From Burkholderia multivorans ATCC BAA-247 (GTDB lineage Bacteria > Pseudomonadota > Gammaproteobacteria > Burkholderiales > Burkholderiaceae), in assembly GCF_000959525.1 (NCBI RefSeq), contig NZ_CP009832.1, forward strand, positions 1,364,001 to 1,428,000: 64,000 bases of DNA, written 5' to 3'. Of the stretch, positions 40,890 to 49,707 are shown piece by piece. Position 1 is the first letter of the stretch. Every line of letters begins with the position of its first letter. Under the pieces are notes generated by a model that was given only the letters and a program-made list of their open reading frames with translations, was not told the origin of the DNA and did no database searches. A program made the translations under genes and the position numbers.

Positions 40890-42323
40890 ATGACGCCGCT
40901 CGACCGTCTGCTCGATTTCCTCGCGCGCTTCCCGCTGCGGATTCGTCTGCCGCAAAGCCGCGGCGGCCGCGTTGCGCTCGCGCTCGTCTTCATCTATTTC
41001 GTCTGGGGTTCGACGTACAGCGGGCTGCATTTCGCGCTGCAGTCGTTCCCGCCGCTGCTGCTGTCGGGGCTGCGCAACCTGCTCGGCGGGATCGGCCTGT
41101 TCGTCTTCGCGCTGCGCCGCAAGCCCGAATGGCCGACGCTCGTCGAGATCCGTAATGCGGCGATCGTGGGCACGATGCTCGTCGCGCTGTCGTCCGGCAC
41201 GATCGCGCTCGGGATGCGCACGGTCAGCAGCGGTTCGGCCGCGGTGATGGTCGCGACGGTGCCGCTGTTCGCGACCGTGATCGCGGCGGTCGCCGGGCGG
41301 CGCGTGACGAAAGGCGAGTGGGCGGCCGTCGCGCTCGGGATGGTCGGGATCGTCGTGCTGAATTCGGGCGGCGCCGCCGCCGAAAACTCGGCGCTCGGCA
41401 CGATCAGCGTGCTGGCCGGCGCGCTGTTCTGGGCAGGCGGCGCGCATCTCGCGACGCGGCTCAAACTGCCGTCCGACCTGTTTCTTTCGACGTCGCTGCA
41501 GATCGGCCTCGGCGGGCTGATGTCGACGCTCGCCGCATGGCTGCTCGGCGAGCATGTCGAACACCTCGCGGTCGCGCCGGTGTTCGCGTTCGTCTATCTG
41601 ATGGTGTTCTGCACGATGGCCGCGTACGTCGCGTACGGCTATCTGATCCGGCACACGAGCCCGATCATCGCAAGCAGCTGCATGTACGTGAATCCGATCG
41701 TCGCCGTGGCGCTCGGCGCGCTGATGCTCGGCGAGCCGGTGACGATGGCGACGGTCGTCGCGACCGTCGCGATCCTCGGCAGCGTCGGGCTGTCGTTCCT
41801 GTTCGATCCGGCGCGTCGGCCGGCAGCGGCCGCGGCCGGTTCGCCGGTTGCTGCGACTGCGTCGGCGTCTGTGTCGGCGGCTGATGGCGCGTCGGCGTAC
41901 GAGCCGATCGCAGTCCCCGTGCCGACCGCGATGCCGGACGTCGCGCCCGGTATGACGGCGGCCGCCGTGTCCGCGGCGGGTGCGGTGGCGAATGCTGCGC
42001 CGGACGGCGCGGCGGCCGGTGCGGCGGCAGCGGATGCAGGCGTGGTCGATGCGGTGGTATCCGGCGCTGCGGCAGTCGATGCAGAGGTAGCCGGCGAAGC
42101 AGTCGTCGATGCAGTGGCAGTCGGTGCAGCGGTAGGGGGCGCAGCGGTCGTTGATGCAGCGGTAACCTATGCAGCGGCAGCCGGTGCTGCAGCGGTCGAC
42201 GCCGCGACGGCCGGCACAGCGGCAGTCGATGCAGCAGCACCCCACGCGGCGACGCCCGACACGTTGTCGCCACTTGCGCCGCGGCCTGCGCGCGAGTCCT
42301 CACCGCAGCGCGCGGACGCGTAA
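40890..42323 (+). CDS. EamA/DMT transporter with Ala-rich repetitive C-terminal tail
   Basis: A 477-residue protein. Residues about 30-320 are a ten-TM EamA transporter (ALALVFIYFVWGSTYSGLHF, and IIASSCMYVNPIVAVALGAL with LGEPVTMAT), as in YedA/RhaT-like exporters. The last about 155 residues are low-complexity, dominated by Ala, Val, Asp and Gly in loose repeats such as AVDAEVAGEAVVDAVAVGAA. Normal family members end soon after the tenth helix, so the tail is an accretion from short repeats in the DNA (about 42,030-42,240). ATG 40890 was chosen by homology; upstream sequence is Arg-rich. Substrate unknown. Confidence 0.85.
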   Translation: MTPLDRLLDFLARFPLRIRLPQSRGGRVALALVFIYFVWGSTYSGLHFALQSFPPLLLSGLRNLLGGIGLFVFALRRKPEWPTLVEIRNAAIVGTMLVALSSGTIALGMRTVSSGSAAVMVATVPLFATVIAAVAGRRVTKGEWAAVALGMVGIVVLNSGGAAAENSALGTISVLAGALFWAGGAHLATRLKLPSDLFLSTSLQIGLGGLMSTLAAWLLGEHVEHLAVAPVFAFVYLMVFCTMAAYVAYGYLIRHTSPIIASSCMYVNPIVAVALGALMLGEPVTMATVVATVAILGSVGLSFLFDPARRPAAAAAGSPVAATASASVSAADGASAYEPIAVPVPTAMPDVAPGMTAAAVSAAGAVANAAPDGAAAGAAAADAGVVDAVVSGAAAVDAEVAGEAVVDAVAVGAAVGGAAVVDAAVTYAAAAGAAAVDAATAGTAAVDAAAPHAATPDTLSPLAPRPARESSPQRADA

Positions 42324-42352
42324 GGCGCCCGCCCCGCGCGCGGCGGCGGCGC

Positions 42353-43552
42353 TCAGCCGCGCTTGCCGCCGACGTAGTGGAACGCGCCTGCGAGCGCGGT
42401 AAACAGCAGTCCGGCCGCGCACATGCCGAGCCAGCCGGCTGCGCGCCAGGCCATAACGCCGACCGACGAGCCGAGCGCGCCGCCGATGAAATAGCACACC
42501 ATGTAGACCGTGTTCACGCGGCTGCGCGCTTCCGGCTTCAGCGCGTAGATGCGCGACTGGTTCGAGATCTGCGCGGCCTGCACGCCGACGTCGAGCACGA
42601 TCACGCCGATCACGAGCCCGACCAGGCTCGTGCCCGACAGCGCGAAGATCACGAACGAGACGGCCAGCAGCGCGATCGCGAGCGAGATGATCGCGCGCGG
42701 CCCGCGCGTGTCGGCAAAGCGTCCCGCATACGGCGCCGCGAGTGCGCCCGCCGCGCCGACGATGCCGAACAGGCCGGCCGCCTGCGGACCGAGATGAAAC
42801 GGCGGCCCTGCAAGCAGCAGCGTCAGCACGGGCCAGAACGCGCTGAACGCCGCGAACAGCGAGGCGCCCGTCAGCGACGCTTCGCGCAGCCCGCGCAATT
42901 CGACCACGAGGTGCCACATCGAGCCGAGCAGCTTGCCGTACGACAGCGTCGAGGTCGGCGAGCTGCGCGGCAGCCGCAGCACGATGACGACTGCCAGCAC
43001 GACGAGCGCGGCCACCGATGCGCCGAACACCGCGCGCCACCCGAAGTATTCGGCGACGAAACCGGCGGCCGTGCGCGCGAGCAGGATGCCGATCAGCAGG
43101 CCGCTCATCACGGTGCCGACGGCATGGCCGCGCTCGGCCGGCGGCGCGATCTCGGCCGCGAACGGCACGGCCTGCTGCGCGATCGTCGCGAGCACGCCGA
43201 TCGCGAGGCTCGCCGCCGCGAGCACGACGAGCGACGGCGCGCTGGCGGCCGCGATCAACGCGACCGACAGGCCCGCCATCTGCAGCAGGATCAGCGTGCG
43301 GCGATCGAAGCGGTCGCCGAGCGGCGCGAGCAGGAACATGCCGGCCGCGTAGCCGAGCTGCGTCGCGGTCGGCACCGCGCCGATCCACGATGCACCTTGC
43401 GGAAACGCCGAGCGGAAGCTGTCGAGCAGCGGCTGGTTGTAATAGATGTTCGCGACCGACACGCCCGCGATCGTCGCGAGCAGCAACAGCAGGCTGCGCG
43501 AGTAGTGGGGCGAGGCGGCGTCGGTCGGACGGTCGGACGAAGCGATGGACAT
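42353..43552 (-). CDS. MFS transporter (DHA1-type exporter)
   Basis: A 399-residue, 12-TM major-facilitator protein. Early segments are IAGVSVANIYYNQPLLDSFR and the cytoplasmic-loop motif FLLAPLGDRFDRRTL. The ANIYYNQPLL segment is common in putative multidrug or metabolite exporters of the DHA1/YnfM-like group. The start MSIASSDRP at 43552 is placed by homology. Two 19-bp imperfect direct repeats lie 85-217 bp upstream and could be operators. No regulator gene is adjacent. Confidence 0.85.
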   Translation of the reverse strand: MSIASSDRPTDAASPHYSRSLLLLLATIAGVSVANIYYNQPLLDSFRSAFPQGASWIGAVPTATQLGYAAGMFLLAPLGDRFDRRTLILLQMAGLSVALIAAASAPSLVVLAAASLAIGVLATIAQQAVPFAAEIAPPAERGHAVGTVMSGLLIGILLARTAAGFVAEYFGWRAVFGASVAALVVLAVVIVLRLPRSSPTSTLSYGKLLGSMWHLVVELRGLREASLTGASLFAAFSAFWPVLTLLLAGPPFHLGPQAAGLFGIVGAAGALAAPYAGRFADTRGPRAIISLAIALLAVSFVIFALSGTSLVGLVIGVIVLDVGVQAAQISNQSRIYALKPEARSRVNTVYMVCYFIGGALGSSVGVMAWRAAGWLGMCAAGLLFTALAGAFHYVGGKRG

Positions 43553-43636
43553 GGCTGCACGGGACGAAAGGAGCGCGTCGCGGCGCGCGCGGCCCTGGCG
43601 GACGCACGCAGCCGGACGTCGATCGAGGGTGCCGAT

Positions 43637-43769
43637 CATACCGGAGCGCCGCAAATCGTGCCGGCGCGTGCCGGCGGCCCGATCGGGCGGGAGGGCGCTC
43701 TGTAAGGTGCGCCGGCTGTCGATACGGCACGGCGGTCGTCCGCTCGTCGGCATACCGGAGCGCTGCGAA
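43637..43769 (-). repeat. pair of 19-bp direct repeats upstream of the MFS gene
   Basis: CATACCGGAGCGCCGCAAA (43637-43655) and CATACCGGAGCGCTGCGAA (43751-43769) match at 17 of 19 positions, 114 bp apart. Both lie in the 320-bp upstream region of the MFS gene (43553-43872), which otherwise shows nothing. They may be regulator-binding sites. Confidence 0.4.
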
Positions 43770-43872
43770 CCATGCCCGCGGCGACATGCCGTGCGATCGC
43801 GCCCCGGCGAACCGCGATGCGCGCGCGTCGCCGATGCGCGATCGCCGCCGGCGCAGCCACGCCCCAACCGCG

Positions 43873-44697
43873 TCAGTCGACCAGTTCCCCGGACGGCTCG
43901 TAAAACGGATACGGCCCGTCGCCCTCGTCGACGTACACGTGATGCGAAACCATCCCGGTGTCCGGCGCGTACCGGTGGACCGCGAACGCCGGCGGCTCGA
44001 GCCGGAACGCGGACGGCCCGTCCGCGCGCAGGTCGAAGGCGACCTGATGGGCAGGCGCCGGCACCGCCGACGCGAGCGTTCCGCCGAAGCGCGTAAACAT
44101 CGTCCGGTGCACGTGCCCGCAGAGCACGCGCTCGACGTTCGGATAGCCGCGCAGCAGCGCATCGAGCTTCGCGGCCGCGCTCGGTGCGAGCCGCAATGCA
44201 TCCATGTGCGCGATGCCCGACACGAACGGCGGATGATGCAACGCGACGATCGTCGGCCGGTCGCGCGCGGCGTCGAGCTGCGCGGCGAGCCAGCCGAGCC
44301 GCGCATCGCACAGGTCGCCGCCGCTCGTGCGCGGCACCTGCGAATCGAGCGCGAGCACGCGCACCGCGCCGATGTCGAGCGCGTACTGCACGAATTCGCC
44401 GTGCTGCAGTTCGTGGCGATCCGCGAACGCGCGACGCAGCGCCGCGCGATCGTCGTGATTGCCGACCATCAGGTAGTACGGGATCTCGAGCGGCGCGAGC
44501 AGATCGCGCAGATGCCGGTATTCGTCGTCATGGCCGAAATCGGTCAGGTCGCCCGTGACGAGCACCGCATCGGGGCGCGGCACGAGCGCATTCAGCTTCG
44601 CGACGCAGCGCGCGAGCGCGGCCGCAGTGTCGACGCGCCGGTACGCGAGCTGGCCCGGACGCTTGATGTGGAGATCGCTGATTTGAGCAAGCAGCAT
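43873..44697 (-). CDS. gpdQ: GpdQ-like metallophosphodiesterase
   Basis: A 274-residue binuclear-metal phosphodiesterase, the same length as GpdQ of Enterobacter, which hydrolyses glycerophosphodiesters. The metal ligands line up: D8 and H10 (ISDLH), D50 (VTGDLTDFG), N80-H81 (MVGNHDD), H154/H155 (ALHHPPF), and H195 and H197 (CGHVH). It is the last gene of a five-gene minus-strand operon with an ABC importer, about 50 bp after the ATPase. The context suggests cleavage of an imported phosphodiester in the cytoplasm. No signal peptide is present. Confidence 0.87.
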   Translation of the reverse strand: MLLAQISDLHIKRPGQLAYRRVDTAAALARCVAKLNALVPRPDAVLVTGDLTDFGHDDEYRHLRDLLAPLEIPYYLMVGNHDDRAALRRAFADRHELQHGEFVQYALDIGAVRVLALDSQVPRTSGGDLCDARLGWLAAQLDAARDRPTIVALHHPPFVSGIAHMDALRLAPSAAAKLDALLRGYPNVERVLCGHVHRTMFTRFGGTLASAVPAPAHQVAFDLRADGPSAFRLEPPAFAVHRYAPDTGMVSHHVYVDEGDGPYPFYEPSGELVD

Positions 44698-44750
44698 CGT
44701 CGGTTCCTCGGAGGGATGTCGTTATCGTGGGTGCGCGCGAGGCGCGCCGC

Positions 44751-45782
44751 TCATGCGCCGAGCGCGATCAGCCCGTCGGTCGCGATCGACAGGCCGACCG
44801 CGGTGCCGCGTGCAAGCGCGATGCGGCCCGGCACGTCGATCACGAGCGCGTCGGGCGCCGCATCCTCGATCGTCAGCCGCGTGCGCTCGCCGAGGAACGC
44901 ACATGCGCCGACCGTGCCGCGCAACGGTGCATTGGCCGGATCGGCGAGCTGCGCGTCCTCGGGACGGAAGAACCATTCGTCGCCCGCATGCGGCGTCGCG
45001 ATCGCGCCGCCCGTCGTGACCAGCGCGCCGTCCCGCCATTGTCCTGCAACGCGATTCAGCGTGCCGATGAATTGCGCGACCGTGCGGTTCGCGGGGCGGT
45101 AGTAGACGTCGCGCGGCGTGCCGATCTGTTCGATGCGACCGGCGCCCATCACGACGATCCGGTCGCCGAGCTCCATCGCTTCGGCCTGGTCGTGCGTCAC
45201 GTAGACGGTCGTCACGCCGAGCGCGCGCAGCAGCGCGTTCATCTCGCGGCGCAGTGCGTCGCGCAGCTTCGCATCGAGCGCGGTCAGCGGTTCGTCGAGC
45301 AGCAGCACACGCGGGCCGACTGCGAACGCGCGTGCGAGCGCGACGCGCTGACGCTGTCCGCCGGACAGCTGATCGATCGGCTTGTCCGCATGCGCGTCGA
45401 GCCGCATCATCGCGAGCAGTTCGTCGACACGCGCGCGCAGCGCACGCGGCTCGGTGCGGCGAATCTTCAGCCCGTAGCCGACGTTGCCGCGCACGGTCAG
45501 GTTCGGAAACAGGGCGTAGTTCTGGAACACCATGCCGACCTGCCGACGCTCGATCGGCAGCGCGGTCACGTCGTCGTCGCCGAATGCGATCGTGCCGCCG
45601 GCATCCGGCGTGTCGAGGCCCGCGATCAGGCGCAGCGTCGTCGTCTTGCCACAACCGGACGGGCCGAGCAGCACGAGCGTCTCGCCCGCGCCGATCGACA
45701 GGTCGAGCGGTTCGAGCACGCGCGTGCCGCGAAACGTCTTCGCGCAGCGGGTCAGCGTAATGGGAATGGAATCGAGTTTCAT
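44751..45782 (-). CDS. ABC transporter ATPase (Fe3+/polyamine/organophosphate-type importer)
   Basis: A 343-residue ATPase with Walker A GPSGCGKTT, Q-loop MVFQNYALFPNLTV, signature LSGGQRQRVALARA, Walker B LLLDEPLTALDAK and switch His YVTHDQAEAME. A C-terminal TOBE domain is present (about residues 260-343: WFFRPEDAQLADP, FLGERTRLTIE). The arrangement matches importers of the FbpC/PotA/PhnT/UgpC superfamily. It starts 13 bp after the second permease gene. Substrate is discussed under the binding protein. Confidence 0.88.
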   Translation of the reverse strand: MKLDSIPITLTRCAKTFRGTRVLEPLDLSIGAGETLVLLGPSGCGKTTTLRLIAGLDTPDAGGTIAFGDDDVTALPIERRQVGMVFQNYALFPNLTVRGNVGYGLKIRRTEPRALRARVDELLAMMRLDAHADKPIDQLSGGQRQRVALARAFAVGPRVLLLDEPLTALDAKLRDALRREMNALLRALGVTTVYVTHDQAEAMELGDRIVVMGAGRIEQIGTPRDVYYRPANRTVAQFIGTLNRVAGQWRDGALVTTGGAIATPHAGDEWFFRPEDAQLADPANAPLRGTVGACAFLGERTRLTIEDAAPDALVIDVPGRIALARGTAVGLSIATDGLIALGA

Positions 45783-45795
45783 CGGAACGGAAAGA

Positions 45796-46692
45796 TCAGC
45801 GTGCGCGCCGCTTCGACGCGCGCGTGCCGGACGGATCGACGCCGAGCCATTGCATCGCGACGAGCAGCGGCAGCGTCATCAGCAGGAACAGGATCGTGTA
45901 GGCGCTGCCGACTTCGAGACGCAGCGACGCATAGGTATCGGCGAGACCGACCGGCAGCGTCTTCGTGTCGGGCGTATGCAGCATCCACGTGAGGTTGAAT
46001 TCGCCGATCGACAGCGTGAGCACCGCGAGCGCACCCGCGACGATGCCGGGGCGCAGGTTCGGCAGCACGATCGTCGCGAAGCGCGTGGCGAACGACGCGC
46101 CGAGGCTCGCCGCGCCTTCCTCGAGCGTGCGCAGGTCCGCGCTCGCCGCGACGGCCGCGACCGCGCGCACCATGAACGGCAGCGTGAACACGACGTGGCC
46201 GGCGACGATGAACCACAGACTCATCCGGAATGCGGTGAAGCCGCCGTAGACGATCAGCAGCGCGAGCGCCGACGCAAGGCCCGGCAGCGCGACGGGCAGC
46301 ACGAGCGCTTCCTCGATCACGCGCGCGACGCGGCTGCGGCTGCGCGCGAGCGCATAGCCGGCCGGCACGCCGACGACGAGCACGATCGCGAGCGTCGCGA
46401 ACGCGACGGCGAGCGACAGCCAGATCGAGCCGTGATACTGCTGCCACACTTGTTCGAGCCAGCGCAGCGTGAGGCCGCTCGACAGCCCGCGGAAATAGTT
46501 GACGGTCAGGCCCGCGAGCACCGACATCGCGACGGGCACGATCAGGAACGCGCAGAGCAGCAGCGTGACGCTCCATTGCAGCGCGGCGATCGCACGGCCG
46601 CCGGCCCGGCGCGGCACGCGACGCGAACGGCCGGCCGCGCGCGCCGACGATGCCGCGCGCGGCGGCGCGGAAGAATCGGAAAGCGATGGCAT
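45796..46692 (-). CDS. ABC transporter permease (second)
   Basis: A 298-residue inner-membrane permease of six TM helices after an Arg/Ala/Ser-rich N-terminal extension of about 38 residues. The EAA loop is LEEGAASLGASFATRFATIV. The start at 46692 is set by a good Shine-Dalgarno (GAGGAGG) 8 bases before ATGCCATCG. Eleven bp separate it from the first permease. It pairs with the preceding permease as a heterodimeric channel. Confidence 0.88.
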   Translation of the reverse strand: MPSLSDSSAPPRAASSARAAGRSRRVPRRAGGRAIAALQWSVTLLLCAFLIVPVAMSVLAGLTVNYFRGLSSGLTLRWLEQVWQQYHGSIWLSLAVAFATLAIVLVVGVPAGYALARSRSRVARVIEEALVLPVALPGLASALALLIVYGGFTAFRMSLWFIVAGHVVFTLPFMVRAVAAVAASADLRTLEEGAASLGASFATRFATIVLPNLRPGIVAGALAVLTLSIGEFNLTWMLHTPDTKTLPVGLADTYASLRLEVGSAYTILFLLMTLPLLVAMQWLGVDPSGTRASKRRAR

Positions 46693-46703
46693 CGAATGCC
46701 TCC

Positions 46704-47528
46704 TCAGGCCGCGGCAGCGGCGGTGTGACCGGCGAACCGGCGCGCGAGCGCGAGCACGGCCCACGTGACGATGCCGAGCACGATCGACAGTCCGGCGGCC
46801 GTCGCGATGTTCGCGTTCAGCGTGAACTCGGTATAGATCGTCATCGGCAGCACGTCGAGATCGGTCGCGAGCGTAAACGCGGTACCGAACGCACCCATCG
46901 CGGTGGCGAAGCAGATCGCACCGGCCGCGATCAGCCCCGGCGCGAGCGCGGGCAGCACGATGTCGGCGAAGATGCGCCACGGCGACGCGCCGAGCGAGCG
47001 TGCGGCTTCCTCGAGCGACGGATCGAGCTTCGCGGCTGCGGCGATCACGGTGACGATCACGCGCGGAATCGAGAAGTACAGGTAGCCGACGAACAGTCCC
47101 GCGATCGAATACGCGAACACCCACTTGTCGCCGGTCAGCTTCGCGGACAACGCGCCGATCAATCCCTGCCGTCCGGCGAGCATGATCACCATGAAGCCGA
47201 CAACGACGCCCGGGAACGCAAGCGGAAAGGTCAGCAGCGCGAGCAGCACGCGCTTGCCGGCGAATTCGCGGCGCGCGAGCAGCAGGCCGGAAATCGTCGA
47301 CAGCGCGAGCGTCGCGAGCGTAACGCCCGCGGACAGCGCGACGGTCGCGCCGAGGCTTTTCATGTAGCGCGCGTTGCCGAGCAGCGCCGCGTACCGCGCG
47401 ACGAATCCGCCGTCGGCGGAGACGTGCACGAGCGCCGCCATCGGCAGCAGCCAGAATGCGGCGAACACCGCGAGCGCCGGCGCGACGAGCGCGATGCGCC
47501 AGCGCAGCGGAAAGGTCAGATCAAGCAT
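46704..47528 (-). CDS. ABC transporter permease (first)
   Basis: A 274-residue permease with about six TM helices, beginning MLDLTFPLRWRIALVAPALA. The EAA loop is LEEAARSLGASPWRIFADIV, which contacts the ATPase. It is similar to the first permeases of 2-aminoethylphosphonate, spermidine and iron importers. It starts 6 bp after the binding-protein stop, in a tight operon. Confidence 0.88.
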   Translation of the reverse strand: MLDLTFPLRWRIALVAPALAVFAAFWLLPMAALVHVSADGGFVARYAALLGNARYMKSLGATVALSAGVTLATLALSTISGLLLARREFAGKRVLLALLTFPLAFPGVVVGFMVIMLAGRQGLIGALSAKLTGDKWVFAYSIAGLFVGYLYFSIPRVIVTVIAAAAKLDPSLEEAARSLGASPWRIFADIVLPALAPGLIAAGAICFATAMGAFGTAFTLATDLDVLPMTIYTEFTLNANIATAAGLSIVLGIVTWAVLALARRFAGHTAAAAA

Positions 47529-47534
47529 CGGCGC

Positions 47535-48563
47535 TTACTGCATCACCTGCAGATACTGCTGGCCGAACGCCTGCTGGCCGGCCGCCATCTTGCCGAAGTC
47601 GACCGGCTTCGCGCGCGCATAGTCGCTCGCGGGCAGGAACTTCGTCGCGACGTCGGCGGGCAGCGTCTGTGCGCGCACCGGGCGCAGATACGCGTTCGCC
47701 CACAGCTTCTGGCCTTCGTCGGACAGCACGAAGTCGAGCACCTTTTTGCCGTTGGCGTCGTGCGGCGCGCCCTTCACGAGACTCATCACGTAGGGCACCG
47801 CGATCGTACCTTCCTTCGGGATCACGAACTCGACGTTCGCGTTGTCCTTGTACTTCGCGCGGTATGCGTCGAAGTCGTAGTCGAGCAGAATCGGAATCTC
47901 GCCCGACAGCACGCGTGCATACGCGGTCTGCTTCGGCACGATCGGCGCGTTCGCCTTCAGCTTGCGGAACCAGTCGAGCGCCGGCTTGAAGTTGTCGAGG
48001 CTGCCGCCGAGCGCCTGGTTGACGGCGACCGCGCCCGCATAGCCGACGAACGCGCTCGACGGATCGAGATAGCCGACCATCCCCTTGTATTCGGGCTTCA
48101 GCAGATCGGCCCACGAACGCGGCACGGGCTTGCCGTCGAGCGCATCCTTGTTGACGAAGAAGCCGAGCGTGCCCGAATGGATCGCGAACCAGTAGCCCTG
48201 CGGATCTTTCAGGCTCGCGGGGATGTCGTTCCAGTGCGCGGGCTTGTACGGCGCGATCACGCCCTTGTCCTTCGCCTGGAATGCGGACGAGACGCCGAGA
48301 TAGACGACGTCGGCGACCGGGCTCTTCTGTTCGGCGATCAGCTGCGCGATCGCCTGACCCGAGTTCTTGTTGTCGAACGGCACGCGGATGCCGGTCTTCT
48401 GCTTGATCGCCGCAATCTGCGCGGCCCAGTCGGCCCATTCGGGCGGACAGTTGTAGCAGATCGCCGTTTCATCGGCGCGAGCGGCGTTCGCGCCGGCGAT
48501 GAGTGCGGCGCAGGCGAGCGGCGCAGCGAGCGCGCGCAGCAGCGAGGTCGGACGGAAAGGCAC
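47535..48563 (-). CDS. periplasmic substrate-binding protein of ABC importer
   Basis: A 342-residue extracytoplasmic binding protein (type 2 fold). The signal peptide is MPFRPTSLLRALAAPLACAA with cleavage near ARA-DE. The mature start AICYNCPPEW has two nearby cysteines (36 and 39) that may form a disulfide. Binding-fold segments are KQKTGIRVPFDNKNSGQAIA and LLDYDFDAYRAKYK. The AfuA/FbpA-like class binds iron or phosphorylated sugars. The iron-type Tyr pair is not evident and a GpdQ-like enzyme is in the operon, so an organophosphate ligand is a reasonable inference. It is not proven. Confidence 0.85.
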   Translation of the reverse strand: MPFRPTSLLRALAAPLACAALIAGANAARADETAICYNCPPEWADWAAQIAAIKQKTGIRVPFDNKNSGQAIAQLIAEQKSPVADVVYLGVSSAFQAKDKGVIAPYKPAHWNDIPASLKDPQGYWFAIHSGTLGFFVNKDALDGKPVPRSWADLLKPEYKGMVGYLDPSSAFVGYAGAVAVNQALGGSLDNFKPALDWFRKLKANAPIVPKQTAYARVLSGEIPILLDYDFDAYRAKYKDNANVEFVIPKEGTIAVPYVMSLVKGAPHDANGKKVLDFVLSDEGQKLWANAYLRPVRAQTLPADVATKFLPASDYARAKPVDFGKMAAGQQAFGQQYLQVMQ

Positions 48564-48629
48564 GATCAGGTCTCCGGACGAAGAAAGGGGACGTCGCCGC
48601 GCGCCGCATGCAGCGCGCGGCGCGCGGGT

Positions 48630-49655
48630 TTACGCGCGACGCAGTTGCACGTCGGCCGCGGGCGGTGCGACGGTCGCGCCGTCGCGCACCGCGTGCGGCA
48701 GAATTAGCGACGTGCGTTCGATCGCGGCGCCGCCGATCGCGTCGATCAATCGTCGCCACGCATGGCGGCCGATGTCGCGGTTCGGCGTCGCGACACTCGC
48801 GAGCGGCGGCGCGAGCAGCTCGCCGATGTCGATGCCGTCGAAGCCGAGTACCGACAGATCGTCCGGGATCGAGAAACCGGCGCGGCGCAGCCCGCGCATC
48901 ACGACCATCGCGAGCAGGTCGTTGCTGCAGAAGAGGGCGGTCGGGCGCGTCGCGTGCGCGGTCAGATGCGCGAGCACCGCGTCGGGCAGTTCGGGCGCGT
49001 TGAAGTCGACTTCGACGGGTGGCAGCGTCGCGACGCCGCTTTCGGCGAGCGCCTGCGCATAGCCGAGATGACGCTGGCGCGCGCGATCGGATGCGGCGAG
49101 CGAGCCCGCGAGCATCAGCACGCGACGATGGCCGCGCGCGGTGAGCAGCCGCACGCCGTCGTATGCGGCGTGCCGGTTGTCGACCGACACCGACGGCCGG
49201 CGCTGCGTGTCGTTGTGCATCAGCACGTAATGCGGTCCGTCGCGATCGAGCATGTCGAGGAGCGGATGCGTGTCGGCGTCGGCGACGGTCAGGATCAGGC
49301 CTTCGACGCGCTGCTCGCGCAGCGTCTCGATCGCGTGACGTTCGCGCGCCGCGTCGTATTCGGTCGTCATCAGGATCAGCTTGAAGCCGGCCGCGGTCGC
49401 GAGTTCGTCGATGCCGAGCAGGCAGTCGGCGAACACGGGATTCGACAGCGTCGGCACGACGACGCCGACGAGCCGCGTGCGCTCGCCGCGCAACTGCCGG
49501 CCGAGCGGACTCGGACGAAAGCGCAGCGTATCGATCGCGGTGCGGATTGCTTCGAGCGTCGCCGGGCTGACGGTGTGCGGCGCATTGATCGCGCGCGACA
49601 CGGTGGCGATCGAAAAGCCGGCGAGTGCGGCGACATCCTTGATGGTCGAGGTCAT
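48630..49655 (-). CDS. LacI-family transcriptional regulator
   Basis: A 341-residue LacI/GalR repressor. The N-terminal HTH is TIKDVAALAGFSIATVSRAI, and the hinge region is SPLGRQLRGERTRLVGVVVP. The periplasmic-binding-protein-like core runs to the end (ALFCSNDLLAMVVMRGLRRA, LSVLGFDGIDIGELLAPPL). It lies 66 bp upstream of the ABC-transporter genes on the same strand. Two palindromic LacI-type sites stand just before its start at 49655, so it probably represses itself and the transporter operon until an inducer (perhaps the transported compound) binds. Confidence 0.9.
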   Translation of the reverse strand: MTSTIKDVAALAGFSIATVSRAINAPHTVSPATLEAIRTAIDTLRFRPSPLGRQLRGERTRLVGVVVPTLSNPVFADCLLGIDELATAAGFKLILMTTEYDAARERHAIETLREQRVEGLILTVADADTHPLLDMLDRDGPHYVLMHNDTQRRPSVSVDNRHAAYDGVRLLTARGHRRVLMLAGSLAASDRARQRHLGYAQALAESGVATLPPVEVDFNAPELPDAVLAHLTAHATRPTALFCSNDLLAMVVMRGLRRAGFSIPDDLSVLGFDGIDIGELLAPPLASVATPNRDIGRHAWRRLIDAIGGAAIERTSLILPHAVRDGATVAPPAADVQLRRA

Positions 49656-49668
49656 GAGGTCACGCGAT

Positions 49669-49707
49669 GTAAACGTTTTCGGCGGGTTGATTATCGAAAA
49701 CGTTTGT
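49669..49707 (-). promoter_or_regulatory. tandem LacI-type operators (AAACGTTT cores)
   Basis: GTAAACGTTTTCG and CGAAAACGTTTGTG each hold the palindromic core AAACGTTT (49671-49678 and 49698-49705), 27 bp centre to centre, starting 14 bp before the LacI start codon. The core matches LacI/PurR-class operators. The rest of the 49656-49982 gap shows nothing further. Confidence 0.65.

Noticed and set aside
42030-42240. Short recurring DNA units that could suggest a CRISPR array
   Set aside because: Repeats are irregular, about 10-15 bp, lie in frame within a coding region and have no unique spacers of constant length.
40656-42245. Leftward Cys/His/Arg-rich frame with repeated CIDC-like units
   Set aside because: It reads the Ala-rich repetitive tail of the EamA gene backwards. 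The apparent Cys repeats reflect DNA repeats, not a metal-binding protein.
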